From Clostridium grantii DSM 8605 (GTDB taxonomy: Bacteria; Bacillota; Clostridia; Clostridiales; Clostridiaceae): a stretch of 64,000 bases of DNA. The stretch covers positions 124,001-188,000 of the forward strand of contig NZ_FQXM01000004.1 in the NCBI RefSeq assembly GCF_900129965.1, given 5' to 3'. Positions 52,722 through 63,204 of the stretch are shown here, piece after piece. The notes under the pieces are model-generated. The model was given only the letters and a program-made list of their open reading frames with translations. It did no database searches and was not told the DNA's origin. Position numbers and translations under genes: made by a program. Within the stretch, counting starts at the first letter, position 1; the number at the start of each line of letters is the position of its first letter.

Positions 52722-54200
52722 TCATCTAACACTGTATATAATATTTAAGTATTCTTCGTAAGAAGTTTCACCATTAAAAAGCATTTCTTCACATCTTTTG
52801 TTTAAAGAAATCATTTGCTGTTTTAAAGCCACTTTATTTAATTCCCCCGCACTAAGACAAGAATTAATACCTTTTTTTATTTCATCATTCATTGGTAAAA
52901 TTTCATATATAGATTTTCTTCCCATATAGCCTGTAAAATTACACTGATTACATCCTTGCCCTTTAAAAAACTTGATGTTATTTCTGTTTTCAAATAAATC
53001 TTTTTCTATATTTTTTTCTTTATCTTCTGCTTTGCAATAAGGGCAATTTACTCTAACTAGCCTTTGAGAAATAATTGATACTATGGCATCTGATATCAAA
53101 TAGTTCTTAATCTTCATATTTTGCAGTCTATTTATAGTAGAAACTGCATTAGTAGTATGAATAGTGCTTAAAACCAAATGACCCGTTATAGCCGCTCTAA
53201 TAGCTATATCTGCGGTCTCTTCATCCCTGATCTCCCCAATAACTAAAATATCTGGGTCCTGTCTTAAAATACTTTTTAAACCTGTTTCAAAAGTTAGTCC
53301 TGATTTATTATTAACATTTACTTGATTAACCCCACTAATTCTAAATTCAACTGGATCTTCAATGGTTATAATATTTTTTTCCGAATTATTTAGCTCATTA
53401 ATAAAGGTATAAAGAGTGGTGGTCTTTCCACTACCAGTAGGCCCACACAACAAAATTATTCCATTATTGTTTCTTAAAATTTTCTTAAAATCATTTCTAA
53501 TTACCTTACTATTTGTAATTCCTTTTAAAGAGTAATCAATAGATTTTTCATTCAAAATTCGAATAACTACTTTTTCTCCATAAATTGTTGGAATAGTACT
53601 CACTCTTAAATCATAGTTATTTCCAAACTTATTTGTAGAGAATTTTCCATCACAAGGAATCAACTTACTTGCAATATTAATGCTAGATAATATTTTTATT
53701 CTACGAATTAACCTTTCAACAATATTCATTGATATATTTTTATAATCCTTTAAATATCCGTTAACTCTAAATCTAACTTTTCCTATTTCTTCAAAAGGCT
53801 CTATATGAATATCACTAGCTTTATCTACAATTGCAGAAGCTATTATCATATCAGTTAATTTTGTATAATTTCCTTGTTCATCAATATTAAAGGTCTTCAT
53901 TGTTCTGTTTCCATAAAATTTTTCTATGCAATAATTAATATTTGTTATTTCTTCTTCGTAAATTTTAATATTTTTGCTTGTTAATAGTTTCAATTCATTT
54001 TTAATACTCATATTGCTTATATCACCAAAAGCTACATGAAGAACATTCCCCTCTATTTTAAAAGGAAAAACACAATTTGTTTTTGCATAATTCTCTGAAA
54101 TTAATGAAATAAGACTTTCATCTATTTCAGCATTCCTTAAATAAATCTTTTTTACATCATTATTTGAAAAACTCTCTTCTCTTTCCTCTTGCCTATTCAT
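52722..54200 (-). CDS. Pilus assembly ATPase (GspE/PilB)
   Basis: The 492-aa hexameric motor has an N-terminal MshEN-like domain (DESLISLISENYAKTNCVFP). Walker A is CGPTGSGKTTTLY, followed by the Asp box, Walker B LVIGEIRDEETAD and a His box (TGHLVLSTIHT). A zinc site has Cys pairs CPYC and CNQC. It is the first gene of the operon with AAGGGGGGC before the ATG. No retraction ATPase PilT is seen in the window. Confidence 0.95.
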   Translation of the reverse strand: MNRQEEREESFSNNDVKKIYLRNAEIDESLISLISENYAKTNCVFPFKIEGNVLHVAFGDISNMSIKNELKLLTSKNIKIYEEEITNINYCIEKFYGNRTMKTFNIDEQGNYTKLTDMIIASAIVDKASDIHIEPFEEIGKVRFRVNGYLKDYKNISMNIVERLIRRIKILSSINIASKLIPCDGKFSTNKFGNNYDLRVSTIPTIYGEKVVIRILNEKSIDYSLKGITNSKVIRNDFKKILRNNNGIILLCGPTGSGKTTTLYTFINELNNSEKNIITIEDPVEFRISGVNQVNVNNKSGLTFETGLKSILRQDPDILVIGEIRDEETADIAIRAAITGHLVLSTIHTTNAVSTINRLQNMKIKNYLISDAIVSIISQRLVRVNCPYCKAEDKEKNIEKDLFENRNNIKFFKGQGCNQCNFTGYMGRKSIYEILPMNDEIKKGINSCLSAGELNKVALKQQMISLNKRCEEMLFNGETSYEEYLNIIYSVR

Positions 54201-54397
54201 AAGCCCCCCTTTTTTATTTAACTAACAAATTTTAAAAATCCATTATAATGTTTGAATTTTTTTCATAGTATATATAAATATATGTATCCCAGTTCAACTA
54301 TTAATTGAATTATTAACCAAAAAAATTCTTTTTAAACAAAAAAAGTTTCTAAAATTTAAAATTTTAGAAACTTTTTTATTTAATTATTTTAACTATC
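54201..54397. promoter_or_regulatory. Pilus operon promoter region
   Basis: On the minus strand TTGAAC and TATACT lie 18-19 bases apart near 54260-54292, a moderate promoter match. The dapF terminator (54338-54376) is upstream. Confidence 0.4.
54338..54376 (-). terminator. Terminator after dapF
   Basis: A long perfect stem (AAAAAGTTTCTAAAATTT paired with its complement around a short loop) is followed on the minus strand by seven Ts. Confidence 0.85.
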
Positions 54398-55216
54398 CTA
54401 CATTTCTCCTTCAAATACAGTAACAGCTGGTCCTGTCATAAAAACTCTTTTATCTTCTGTTAGTTCAATAATCATTTCACCACCAGGAACACTAACCTTA
54501 ACCACATTATCAGTTTTTCCAAACATATTTGCCACTACTACCGCCGCACAACTTCCTGTTCCACAAGCCATAGTTGGCCCTGCTCCTCTTTCCCAAGTTT
54601 TAACTTTCACAAACCCTGGATGAACCACTTCACAAAAATTAACATTTGTTCTTGCAGGATATAACTCATTAAATTCAACAGCTTTTCCCTCATTTACATC
54701 AATGTTATCTAGTTCACCAAAAATAATTGTATGAGGAACTCCTAACAAAAGAGTAGTTACTTTGTAGATTTTATCATTTTCCTTTAATTCAAAATCAATA
54801 ACTTTATCATTAGAATTTACAGGTATTTTACTAGGCTCAAAAGTATATGTTCCCATATCAATCTTAACACCTGTTACTTTTTCATTTTCTAAATTCAAAT
54901 AAGCAATTTTTATTCCGTCACCAGTTTCAATAGTAATCTCATCTTTCCTTACTATTTTATTATCATAAACATATTTTGCAAAGCATCTTATGCCATTTCC
55001 ACACATTTCAGCATAAGATCCATCTGAATTGTATATAACCATTTGAGTATCAGCAATACTACTGTTTCTAACAAAAATAACTCCATCTGCCCCTACTCCA
55101 AATCTTCTATGACAGATTTTTTCTGCTAAATCCTTTTCTTTTCCAACAAAGTCATTATTTAAATCGGTAATTAAAACGAAATCATTGCCCGTTCCATGTA
55201 TTTTTGTAAATCTCAA
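54398..55216 (-). CDS. dapF: Diaminopimelate epimerase
   Basis: This 272-aa enzyme converts LL- to meso-diaminopimelate for lysine and peptidoglycan. Both catalytic cysteines are present, in AEMCGNGIRCFAK and ACGTGSCAAV. The start FTKIHGTGNDFVLI is typical. A likely single-gene unit. Confidence 0.96.
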   Translation of the reverse strand: MRFTKIHGTGNDFVLITDLNNDFVGKEKDLAEKICHRRFGVGADGVIFVRNSSIADTQMVIYNSDGSYAEMCGNGIRCFAKYVYDNKIVRKDEITIETGDGIKIAYLNLENEKVTGVKIDMGTYTFEPSKIPVNSNDKVIDFELKENDKIYKVTTLLLGVPHTIIFGELDNIDVNEGKAVEFNELYPARTNVNFCEVVHPGFVKVKTWERGAGPTMACGTGSCAAVVVANMFGKTDNVVKVSVPGGEMIIELTEDKRVFMTGPAVTVFEGEM

Positions 55217-55291
55217 TTTTTTTGCCCCCTCATTAATTATATTAATCGCCCAAGTATATAATATTTTATGAAAAAATAAAAGTCAATATAT

Positions 55292-55753
55292 TTATATTTC
55301 TATAAACTTTACACTAACTTCATCATCCTTTATTTTCATTATTGCAACTGTAGTAGGAAGATTAAATCTTTTTGGACCTGAACTTCCTGGATTTAGGTAT
55401 AATACTCCATTAATTTTCTTCATATCCGGTTTATGTGAATGACCATACACCACCACATCAATATAAGCAGCCTCTGGCTCTATTTCTATGCCATCAATAT
55501 CATGAATAAGATATATACTTTTTTCCCCTATATCCATAATTTCACTATAATTTAATCTTGTTGCCAAATAACCATTATCCGTATTTCCTCTCACCGCAAC
55601 CACTGGAGCTATTTCTCTTAACTCGTCTAAAATTTCTTCTTTTCCCACATCACCAGCATGAATAATCAAATCTACATTGTTGAAAACTTCCAAAACCTTT
55701 GTTCTAAACAATCCGTGGGTATCTGATATTACTCCAATATTTTTTTCTATCAT
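55292..55753 (-). CDS. YfcE-family metallophosphodiesterase
   Basis: This 153-aa protein has the calcineurin-like motifs SDTHG, IHAGDVG, VRGNTDN, IHD and YGHSHKPD, all metal ligands. ATG follows GAGGAGAGTTAAT. The in vivo substrate is unknown. Confidence 0.9.
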   Translation of the reverse strand: MIEKNIGVISDTHGLFRTKVLEVFNNVDLIIHAGDVGKEEILDELREIAPVVAVRGNTDNGYLATRLNYSEIMDIGEKSIYLIHDIDGIEIEPEAAYIDVVVYGHSHKPDMKKINGVLYLNPGSSGPKRFNLPTTVAIMKIKDDEVSVKFIEI

Positions 55754-55989
55754 ATTAACTCTCCTCATTCTGTTTTATAGGGATACCTATATACACAAGA
55801 TAATGTAAAAATTTATTTTATTCATACTCATAGTATACCAGAAAATGCAATCTTATACTTATGAAATAAGTTGCAACGCTTGAATATTTCTGTGTATTTA
55901 TAATGCTAAAATATTAATCAATAGTTGCTTAATAAAAAAATTAAATATATACTATATCATATGACATTTAAGATAGAAAGGATGATTTC

Positions 55990-57720
55990 ATGGCTTTAGA
56001 TGGAATTTTTATAAAAAGTATCAAAGATGAATTAAATGAAATTTTAATAGATGGCAAAGTTGAAAAAGTCAATCAGCCTGAAAAAGACGAAATAGTTTTA
56101 ACCATTAGAAAAGGAAGAGTTAATCAAAAACTTTTAATAAGTTCTAGCTCAAATTATCCAAGACTACATATAACAAACGTTGCTAAACCAAATCCTATAA
56201 AAGCACCTATGTTTTGTATGGTTTTAAGAAAATATTTAAGTAATGCTAAATTAATTTCAATTGAGCAAATAAATAACGATAGAATTGTTATGCTTAACTT
56301 TGAAAGTCGTGATGAAATGGGATTTGATTCAAACTATACTCTTTATGTTGAAATCATGGGAAGACATAGTAATATTACCCTTGTTAGACAAAGGGATATG
56401 ATGGTTATGGACAGCATAAAACATTTGACTGAAGATAACAATTCCTTTCGTTCAGTTTTCCCTGGAGTAGAATTTATACTTCCTCCTGTGCATTCAAAAT
56501 TAAATCCTTTTGATTTTACTTTAAATGATTTTACAAATCTAATAACTGAAGAAACTCTAGAATTTAATGAACGACTATTTATGACTATATTCGCCGGAAT
56601 CAGTGCTAATATATCAAAGATTCTTTATGAAGAAACTATAGATAAAAATCTAGATTTAAATAACTTAAATTCTTTATATGATTTCATCAATAATTATTTT
56701 TTAGTTTTAAATTCTAAATCATATAATTTCAGTATTTATTCTCTTAATGGGGAATTAAAAGATTTTTATTGCTATGACTTACCACAATTTAGTGCTTATG
56801 ATAAATCTATATTTCCATCTGCCTCTATTTTGTTAGAAGAATATTATAACCAAAAGGATAAAAAAGATAGATTAAAAAATAAAAGTGCATCCGTAAATAA
56901 AATCATTACCAATAACATTAATCGTTGTTTGAAAAAAGAAAAGATATTAAATAAAACTTTAGAAGAATGTGAAAGCAAGGATGATTTTAGATTAAAAGGT
57001 GAGTTGCTAACTGCAAATATCCATGCCATAGAAAAAGGTGTGGATTCTATAAAACTTTTAAACTATTATGAACCTCTTGAAACTTGGATTGACATCTCTA
57101 TAGATCCTCATAAATCTCCTTCTCAGAATGTTCAAAAATACTATAAAAAATATAATAAATTAAAAAAATCTGAGGAATCTGCTTATATACAATTGGAAAG
57201 CAATGAAGAAGAATTAAAATATCTTAATTCAGTTTTAACTCATTTAACCAATTGTGATAATTATAAAGATATTGACGAATTAAGAAAAGAATTAATAGAA
57301 TCAGGTTATATAAAGAAAAAAGCTGGTAATAAAAAAGATAAATCAAAAGCCTCTAAACCCTTACACTTTATTTCCTCAGAAGGCGTTGATCTTTATGTGG
57401 GTAAAAACAACATCCAGAATGATGAATTAACATTGAAATTTGCAAGTAAAAATGATTTATGGTTTCATACAAAAGAAATACCTGGCTCTCATGTAATAGT
57501 TAAATTTCATGAGAACATTACTGATATTACCTTAGAGGAAGCTGCTAATCTAGCTGCTTTTTATTCAAAAGGAAAAAATTCAACTAAAGTTCCTGTGGAC
57601 TATACGGAAGTTAAAAACATAAAAAAACCAAATGGTTCAAAGCCTGGAATGGTTATTTATTACACAAATAAAACTGTTTTTATAGATCCAAAAACTCCAA
57701 AAATTGCTGAAGTAAAATAA
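55990..57720 (+). CDS. rqcH: RqcH, ribosome quality-control protein (NFACT family)
   Basis: The 576-aa protein recruits Ala-tRNA to stalled 50S subunits and builds alanine tails. It has NFACT-N (1-200, MALDGIFIKSIKDELNEILI), a helix-hairpin-helix and coiled-coil middle (about 290-420), and NFACT-R at the end (LWFHTKEIPGSHVIVKF). It is formerly annotated as a fibronectin-binding protein. It is the only host gene on the plus strand here, read divergently from the YfcE gene. Confidence 0.95.
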   Translation: MALDGIFIKSIKDELNEILIDGKVEKVNQPEKDEIVLTIRKGRVNQKLLISSSSNYPRLHITNVAKPNPIKAPMFCMVLRKYLSNAKLISIEQINNDRIVMLNFESRDEMGFDSNYTLYVEIMGRHSNITLVRQRDMMVMDSIKHLTEDNNSFRSVFPGVEFILPPVHSKLNPFDFTLNDFTNLITEETLEFNERLFMTIFAGISANISKILYEETIDKNLDLNNLNSLYDFINNYFLVLNSKSYNFSIYSLNGELKDFYCYDLPQFSAYDKSIFPSASILLEEYYNQKDKKDRLKNKSASVNKIITNNINRCLKKEKILNKTLEECESKDDFRLKGELLTANIHAIEKGVDSIKLLNYYEPLETWIDISIDPHKSPSQNVQKYYKKYNKLKKSEESAYIQLESNEEELKYLNSVLTHLTNCDNYKDIDELRKELIESGYIKKKAGNKKDKSKASKPLHFISSEGVDLYVGKNNIQNDELTLKFASKNDLWFHTKEIPGSHVIVKFHENITDITLEEAANLAAFYSKGKNSTKVPVDYTEVKNIKKPNGSKPGMVIYYTNKTVFIDPKTPKIAEVK

Positions 57721-57732
57721 TAAATTTTAAAA

Positions 57733-57758
57733 CAAAAACTCCCTATTTGGGAGTTTCT

Positions 57759-57760
<2 letters not shown>
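57733..57760. terminator. Convergent terminator between rqcH and pyrR
   Basis: AAACTCCC / GGGAGTTT (57736-57743 and 57749-57756) pair around a five-base loop. Flanking T- and A-rich ends allow action on both strands. Confidence 0.8.
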
Positions 57761-58325
<565 letters not shown>

Positions 58326-59249
58326 CTAAATATCTTTTTCCATTCTTTTAATCTTTTCCAAAATTTCTGTTAATTCTTCTGGTGTTTCTGAAACAAACTC
58401 CACGTATTCTCCAGATGAAGGATGTATAAACCCTAATTTTCTAGCATGAAGAAATTGACCTTCTAATTTGAATCTTTTATGTTTAAAACCATAAACTGTA
58501 TCTCCTACTAAAGGAAATCCTAAACTTTTTAAGTGAACTCTTATTTGATGTGTTCTTCCTGTTTCTAGCTCACATTTAACTAAAGTAAATCTTGTAAATC
58601 TCTCAATAACTTCATAATGAGTTACAGCTCTCTTACCTGTTTTAACAATTGCCATTTTTATTCTTTCTTTTGGGTGTCTTGCTATAGGAGCATCAACCTT
58701 CCCACTATCCTGTTTCATTCTTCCTTCTACTAATGCTATATACTCTCTTTTAATGGTATGGTCTTTAAATTGCTTGGATAAACTAATATGAGCTTTATCA
58801 TTCTTTGCCATAACAAGAATACCTGAAGTATCTTTATCAATTCTATGTACTATTCCCGGTCTTTTAACCCCATTTATACCAGACAAATCTTTGCAGTGAT
58901 ATAACAATGCATTTACCAAGGTTCCTGTATAATTTCCCGGTGCTGGATGAACAACCATACCTCTTGCTTTGTCTACTAATATAATGTCTTCATCTTCATA
59001 AATTATCTTTATTGGAATATTCTCAGGCTCTGCTTTAAATTCTTCTGGTTCTGGCAGGTCCATTAGTATAATATCCCCTAGTTTCAACTTATAATTAGCT
59101 TTTAGCTTGTTTTTATTTTTAACAATTATATTTTCCTCATCAACAAGTTTTTGTATATGAGATCTAGATGTATTCTCAACATTTTCTGAAAGAAAAACAT
59201 CTATTCTTTTATCTTTATTTTCTTCATCAATTATAAACTCAAATTTCAT
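58326..59249 (-). CDS. rluD: RluD-like 23S rRNA pseudouridine synthase
   Basis: The 307-aa enzyme has an N-terminal S4 domain (RIDVFLSENVENTSRSHIQK) and the catalytic Asp in VHRIDKDTSGILVMAK. Later motifs are GRTHQIRVHLKSLGFPLVGD. ATG overlaps the lspA stop as TAATG. Confidence 0.93.
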   Translation of the reverse strand: MKFEFIIDEENKDKRIDVFLSENVENTSRSHIQKLVDEENIIVKNKNKLKANYKLKLGDIILMDLPEPEEFKAEPENIPIKIIYEDEDIILVDKARGMVVHPAPGNYTGTLVNALLYHCKDLSGINGVKRPGIVHRIDKDTSGILVMAKNDKAHISLSKQFKDHTIKREYIALVEGRMKQDSGKVDAPIARHPKERIKMAIVKTGKRAVTHYEVIERFTRFTLVKCELETGRTHQIRVHLKSLGFPLVGDTVYGFKHKRFKLEGQFLHARKLGFIHPSSGEYVEFVSETPEELTEILEKIKRMEKDI

Positions 59250-59695
59250 TATTCCCATTCCTTTACAATACATATTGCTAGTAAAAATGTTCCAACTACT
59301 ACAAACATATCAGCTACATTAAATGTAGGAAAATAATATACATTTTTATAATGTACTAATATGAAGTCAACAACATAATTAATAGAAATTCTGTCTATTA
59401 AATTTCCAATAGCTCCTGAAATAATCAAAGCTAAAGATATTCTCATAATTTTAGTTTTAGGCTTGTATTTAATTCTGTAGTAGATAATACCTAATAAAAC
59501 TAAAGAAGTTACCATTGTTAGAAGGCTTACTTTATTTTGGAAAATACCAAAGGCTGCCCCCCTATTTTCCAAATATTCAAAAGAGAAGAAATCTTTTATG
59601 ATTTCTACTCCTCCATTTATCTTTAATGAATTTAATGCCCAATACTTAGTTATTCTATCTAGTGCTATACCTAGGATTATAATTAAAATTTCCAA
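59249..59695 (-). CDS. lspA: Lipoprotein signal peptidase
   Basis: The 148-aa four-helix membrane protease removes signal peptides from prolipoproteins. The catalytic Asp pair lies in GNLIDRISINYVVDF and FPTFNVADMFV. FSFEYLENRGAAFGIFQNK is the conserved first loop. Confidence 0.95.
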   Translation of the reverse strand: MEILIIILGIALDRITKYWALNSLKINGGVEIIKDFFSFEYLENRGAAFGIFQNKVSLLTMVTSLVLLGIIYYRIKYKPKTKIMRISLALIISGAIGNLIDRISINYVVDFILVHYKNVYYFPTFNVADMFVVVGTFLLAICIVKEWE

Positions 59696-59710
59696 TTTGC
59701 CCCCACCTTT

Positions 59711-60289
59711 TTATTGAAGCTGATTTTTATATTGCTGGTTGCTTATTTTTTCAATAGAATCCTCATAGTCCTCTTCATAATCACTGAATTCTTCCATGTT
59801 TTCCATCATATTAAAAGATTCTAATTTTTCATAAGCCGAATCAGTTCCAGTATTAAATTCTTTGCCTCTTCCTTGAAAAGAAGTACTTATTACAATTTCA
59901 TTCACCGCTTGATTAAAAGTATTTTCAGTTGTAATATTTTCTTTTTCTAGTGCACATTTAGAACAAATATTCGTGTAAGGAATTTCCTCAAGTCTTTTTT
60001 CTACAATGGGTGCACCACAATTTTTACAATGACCATAATTCTGTTGATGAATATTTTCTAATGCTGAATTAACTTGATCTAAAATTCTTTCTTGTTCCGC
60101 TTGTAAGGCCATTGCTTTTTCAACTTCAAACAATTCTGTTGCAGAATCAGAAGGATGGTTATCATAGTTAGATAGTTCATTAATAGAATTATCTTGTTTT
60201 TCATCCTTTATTGCTTTTATCAAATCTTCTTTTTCTTTTTTCTCTTTTAGCAACTTTTCTTCAAAAATTTTAATTTTCTCCCTATTCAT
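59711..60289 (-). CDS. DksA/TraR-type zinc-finger protein (YteA-like)
   Basis: The 192-aa protein has a coiled coil (about 1-90) and a C4 zinc finger: CKNCGAPIVEKRLEEIPYT then CSKC. It is longer than DksA, with an acidic C-terminal region, the form called YteA in Bacillus. It may be sporulation-linked or bind RNA polymerase (inference). ATG follows AGAGGTGTTGTAT. Confidence 0.85.
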   Translation of the reverse strand: MNREKIKIFEEKLLKEKKEKEDLIKAIKDEKQDNSINELSNYDNHPSDSATELFEVEKAMALQAEQERILDQVNSALENIHQQNYGHCKNCGAPIVEKRLEEIPYTNICSKCALEKENITTENTFNQAVNEIVISTSFQGRGKEFNTGTDSAYEKLESFNMMENMEEFSDYEEDYEDSIEKISNQQYKNQLQ

Positions 60290-60359
60290 ATACAACACCT
60301 CTGTATTATTTTAACCAGAATAGTGATTATATATAAAGATAATTATTGGTAAGTCAGAT

Positions 60360-61052
60360 TTAAATTGAAGGAAGTAAATTTTTGATAATAATACTTGAAT
60401 TTTTAACTGCTAAAGGAACAAATTTATTAAAATCCATATGTGCTCCTGTGCAAGCATTGTCTGATATTGATCTTATAATTACGAAAGCTTTATTATTTAA
60501 ATAACAAACTTGTGCTATACTAGCGCTTTCCATTTCACAAGCTAAAGCATGGAATTCTTCACTAAACCATTTAACTTTTTCAACACTATCTATAAATTGA
60601 TCTCCTGATACAATAATACCCTTGTGTATTTTAATATCCTTTATATTTTCTGCAGATTTAATGGTAAGCTTTAATAATTTTTCGTCGCTTTTAAAATCAA
60701 AGCAATCCATTCTTGGTATTTGACCAATTGGAGTTCCAAAAGCTGTAACATCCATATCATGATGAATTAAAGAAGTTGCAATAACTACGTCACCTGGAAG
60801 AACTTCTTCTCCAATACCACCTGCTGCGCCTATATTTATAACAGAATCTACTGCATAGTCATCAATTAAAATTTGAGTACACACTGCAGCATTTACTTTT
60901 CCTATACCGCTTTTTACCACAACTACATTTTTACTATACAATTTACCTAAATTAAATTCCATACCAGCTTTTGTTATTTTTTTTTCTAATTCTATATCTT
61001 GGAGCAAAATACTTACCTCTTCATCCATTGCTCCTATTATTCCTATTCTCAT
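60360..61052 (-). CDS. mtnN: 5'-methylthioadenosine/S-adenosylhomocysteine nucleosidase
   Basis: The 230-aa hydrolase recycles methylthioadenosine and S-adenosylhomocysteine. Motifs present: IGIIGAMDEEVSIL, INIGAAGGI, CEMESASIAQVCY with catalytic Glu, and RSISDNA with catalytic Asp. Confidence 0.94.
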   Translation of the reverse strand: MRIGIIGAMDEEVSILLQDIELEKKITKAGMEFNLGKLYSKNVVVVKSGIGKVNAAVCTQILIDDYAVDSVINIGAAGGIGEEVLPGDVVIATSLIHHDMDVTAFGTPIGQIPRMDCFDFKSDEKLLKLTIKSAENIKDIKIHKGIIVSGDQFIDSVEKVKWFSEEFHALACEMESASIAQVCYLNNKAFVIIRSISDNACTGAHMDFNKFVPLAVKNSSIIIKNLLPSI

Positions 61053-61165
61053 AAAAACCTCCTAAGTTAATTAATTTATAGTTATTCTGTGTATTAGCTT
61101 TTAGAATTAAGTTCAGAGCTAACTACCATATATACTTTATCAAATTTTCGCATTTAATACAATGA

Positions 61166-61205
61166 GAAACTTAAAAGTCCTACTCTCTTGAGTAAGACTT
61201 TTACT
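61166..61205 (-). terminator. Terminator after divIVA
   Basis: A 13-bp stem with one mismatch (61173-61185 and 61190-61202) is present. A short T tract follows on the minus strand. Confidence 0.7.
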
Positions 61206-61214
61206 TTATCTCTT

Positions 61215-61895
61215 TTAAATTTCTTCAATCTCTTCTTCTAAATTTTCTAATTCTTCATCTTCTACTTCTGTTTTTTCTTTTAATTCTTTATTTAAAAATT
61301 CAATTTCTTTAGAGTCCAAATTTACTATTTCCTCTATACCTGCTGCAACTTCATTCTCTTTAGTAAATAAAGCATCAATTTCATTTTCCATTGATTTTGA
61401 CACTATTGGTGTTTCTTCAGTAAAAGCTATACTAAAGTTTCTTGAAAAATCTTTTTCCAATTCATTAAACAATTCTGTTTGAGAAATCATAAAATTTTTG
61501 TATTTAGTCTTAAATGACATATATTGGTTTTTGATTTTGTCATATTCATTTTTTATCTTTATAACTTCACTTTGAGAATTATCAATTATTTTTTTTGCAG
61601 CTTCATTAGCTCTATTTATTATTAATTGTGCTTCACTTTCAGAATTTATCTTTAATTGTTCTGAACTTTTTTGTGCCATTAACAAAGTATTATTTATTGT
61701 ATTTTCTATCATTTTGTAATTATCTAGCTTTTCATCTAGGACTTCTAATCTTTCTTTTAAAGATGAATTCTCTTTGTACAAAGTTTCATAATCTTCTGCA
61801 ATATCTTCTAAAAATTCATCAACATCATTTACTTCATACCCTCTAAAGCCTTTTTTAAATTCTTTATTTTCTATATCCATAACTGTTATTTTCAA
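61215..61895 (-). CDS. divIVA: DivIVA cell-division/polarity protein
   Basis: The 226-aa protein begins MKITVMDIENKEFKKGFRGY if TTG is used. That matches the conserved membrane-binding N-terminus, and GGGGG lies eight bases upstream. A long coiled coil follows (about 25-150), then an acidic C-terminal tail. It recruits division and sporulation proteins to curved membrane. A longer ATG form would add residues before the conserved start. Confidence 0.92.
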   Translation of the reverse strand: MKITVMDIENKEFKKGFRGYEVNDVDEFLEDIAEDYETLYKENSSLKERLEVLDEKLDNYKMIENTINNTLLMAQKSSEQLKINSESEAQLIINRANEAAKKIIDNSQSEVIKIKNEYDKIKNQYMSFKTKYKNFMISQTELFNELEKDFSRNFSIAFTEETPIVSKSMENEIDALFTKENEVAAGIEEIVNLDSKEIEFLNKELKEKTEVEDEELENLEEEIEEI

Positions 61896-61912
61896 TGTAG
61901 ACACCCCCATAA

Positions 61913-62695
61913 TCAATTGTATATTTTAATTTTTAACTTAAGTTTTCCTTTTTTAGTTTCTCCAGCAACGTTCAACACTCTTATTTTTCCACTACCTCTT
62001 AAAGTAATAATATCCTGTTCCTTGATAATGAAATCCTTTTTATACTGCTTTTTATAATTGAGTATCAAATTACCTTTACTTATTTTTTCAACAACCTCTG
62101 ACCTAGAAATATTAAATGCTGTAGAAGCTACTGCATCCAATCTTAAAGATGGAATATTTATCATCTTATCTAAGTAATTTAATTGTGGTAATTGTTCACT
62201 ATTTATATTTAATATATGAACTTGAACTGGATTTTTATTTATTGTTTGAAGATTTTCACACACAAATTGAGCCATATTTTCTATTACAGTACAAAAACAA
62301 CAGTTATCCTTTATGATTAAATCTCCAAAAACTTCTCTTTTTAAACCCAAATGAATTAAAGTTGCCAAATAATGAGAATGTGTTAATTCCTTGTACTTAG
62401 ACATATTTTCAATCTTTAAAACTTTTATAAATTTTTCTTCAGCATAGCCAAAGTTTTCTTTAGGAAGAAAAATTGCATATTTTCTATCTGACTCCTCAAA
62501 TACTCCATCTAAAATTATTTTACATGGCAATTTGTTTTCGATTTTTTTTAAAACTACCCAAACATCAGGTGTTAAGAAAATATCGCTTCCTTTTATAATT
62601 CCAATTTTGGAACAAAGCATTATCTTTTCAAATATATTTGAAACTAACAAACTACTTTCAGCATCAAAATACTTTAAAAACTCTAATTTATTCAT
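61913..62695 (-). CDS. ylmH: YlmH, S4-domain RNA-binding protein
   Basis: The 260-aa protein ends in an S4 domain (LRLDAVASTAFNISRSEVVE then KISKGNLILNYK). In Bacillus YlmH binds stalled 50S peptidyl-tRNA and offers a second rescue pathway next to RqcH, which lies nearby in this window. It is between sepF and divIVA as usual. Confidence 0.9.
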   Translation of the reverse strand: MNKLEFLKYFDAESSLLVSNIFEKIMLCSKIGIIKGSDIFLTPDVWVVLKKIENKLPCKIILDGVFEESDRKYAIFLPKENFGYAEEKFIKVLKIENMSKYKELTHSHYLATLIHLGLKREVFGDLIIKDNCCFCTVIENMAQFVCENLQTINKNPVQVHILNINSEQLPQLNYLDKMINIPSLRLDAVASTAFNISRSEVVEKISKGNLILNYKKQYKKDFIIKEQDIITLRGSGKIRVLNVAGETKKGKLKLKIKIYN

Positions 62696-62721
62696 ATGTA
62701 TTCCTAACCAAGAAAATTTAA

Positions 62722-63189
62722 TTATTTACTCCAATTAAGTATTCCTTTATTTTTTAATTCTGATTTAAGTTCATTTGAAACTTCCACATTGGAAGGTGAC
62801 AAAACGTATACCCCTTTATTTACCTCTTCAAGTACACCCTCTAATGCATAAGATGCTCCTGCAATAAAATCTAGTAATCTTTGAGCTGTACTAGATTCCA
62901 AGGCTGTTAAATTTATTAAAGAAACTTTTCTTTCCTTTAAGTTATCACAAATTTCAACAGAATCATTATAATGTGTAGGTTTTATAATTACAATTTTTGT
63001 GTCTTGAGTTGTATGCAAAGAAACAACCTTTGAAGCTGTTCTAGACACTCCTTTGTTAGCATTTGCATAATTAATCATGTTACTAACTTCATTTTGTTTT
63101 TCATTTATTTCATCATCGTATTCTTCTATTTCATCATATTCATCTGAAAATCCCAGAAATCCTTTAACTTTATTAAAAACCTTAGCCAA
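62722..63189 (-). CDS. sepF: SepF, FtsZ-anchoring division protein
   Basis: The 155-aa protein has an N-terminal amphipathic helix ([14 protein letters not shown]), an acidic linker, and the FtsZ-binding domain ([34 protein letters not shown]). Standard clostridial location. Confidence 0.94.
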   Translation of the reverse strand: MAKVFNKVKGFLGFSDEYDEIEEYDDEINEKQNEVSNMINYANANKGVSRTASKVVSLHTTQDTKIVIIKPTHYNDSVEICDNLKERKVSLINLTALESSTAQRLLDFIAGASYALEGVLEEVNKGVYVLSPSNVEVSNELKSELKNKGILNWSK

Positions 63190-63204
63190 TTTACTTTCCC
63201 CCTA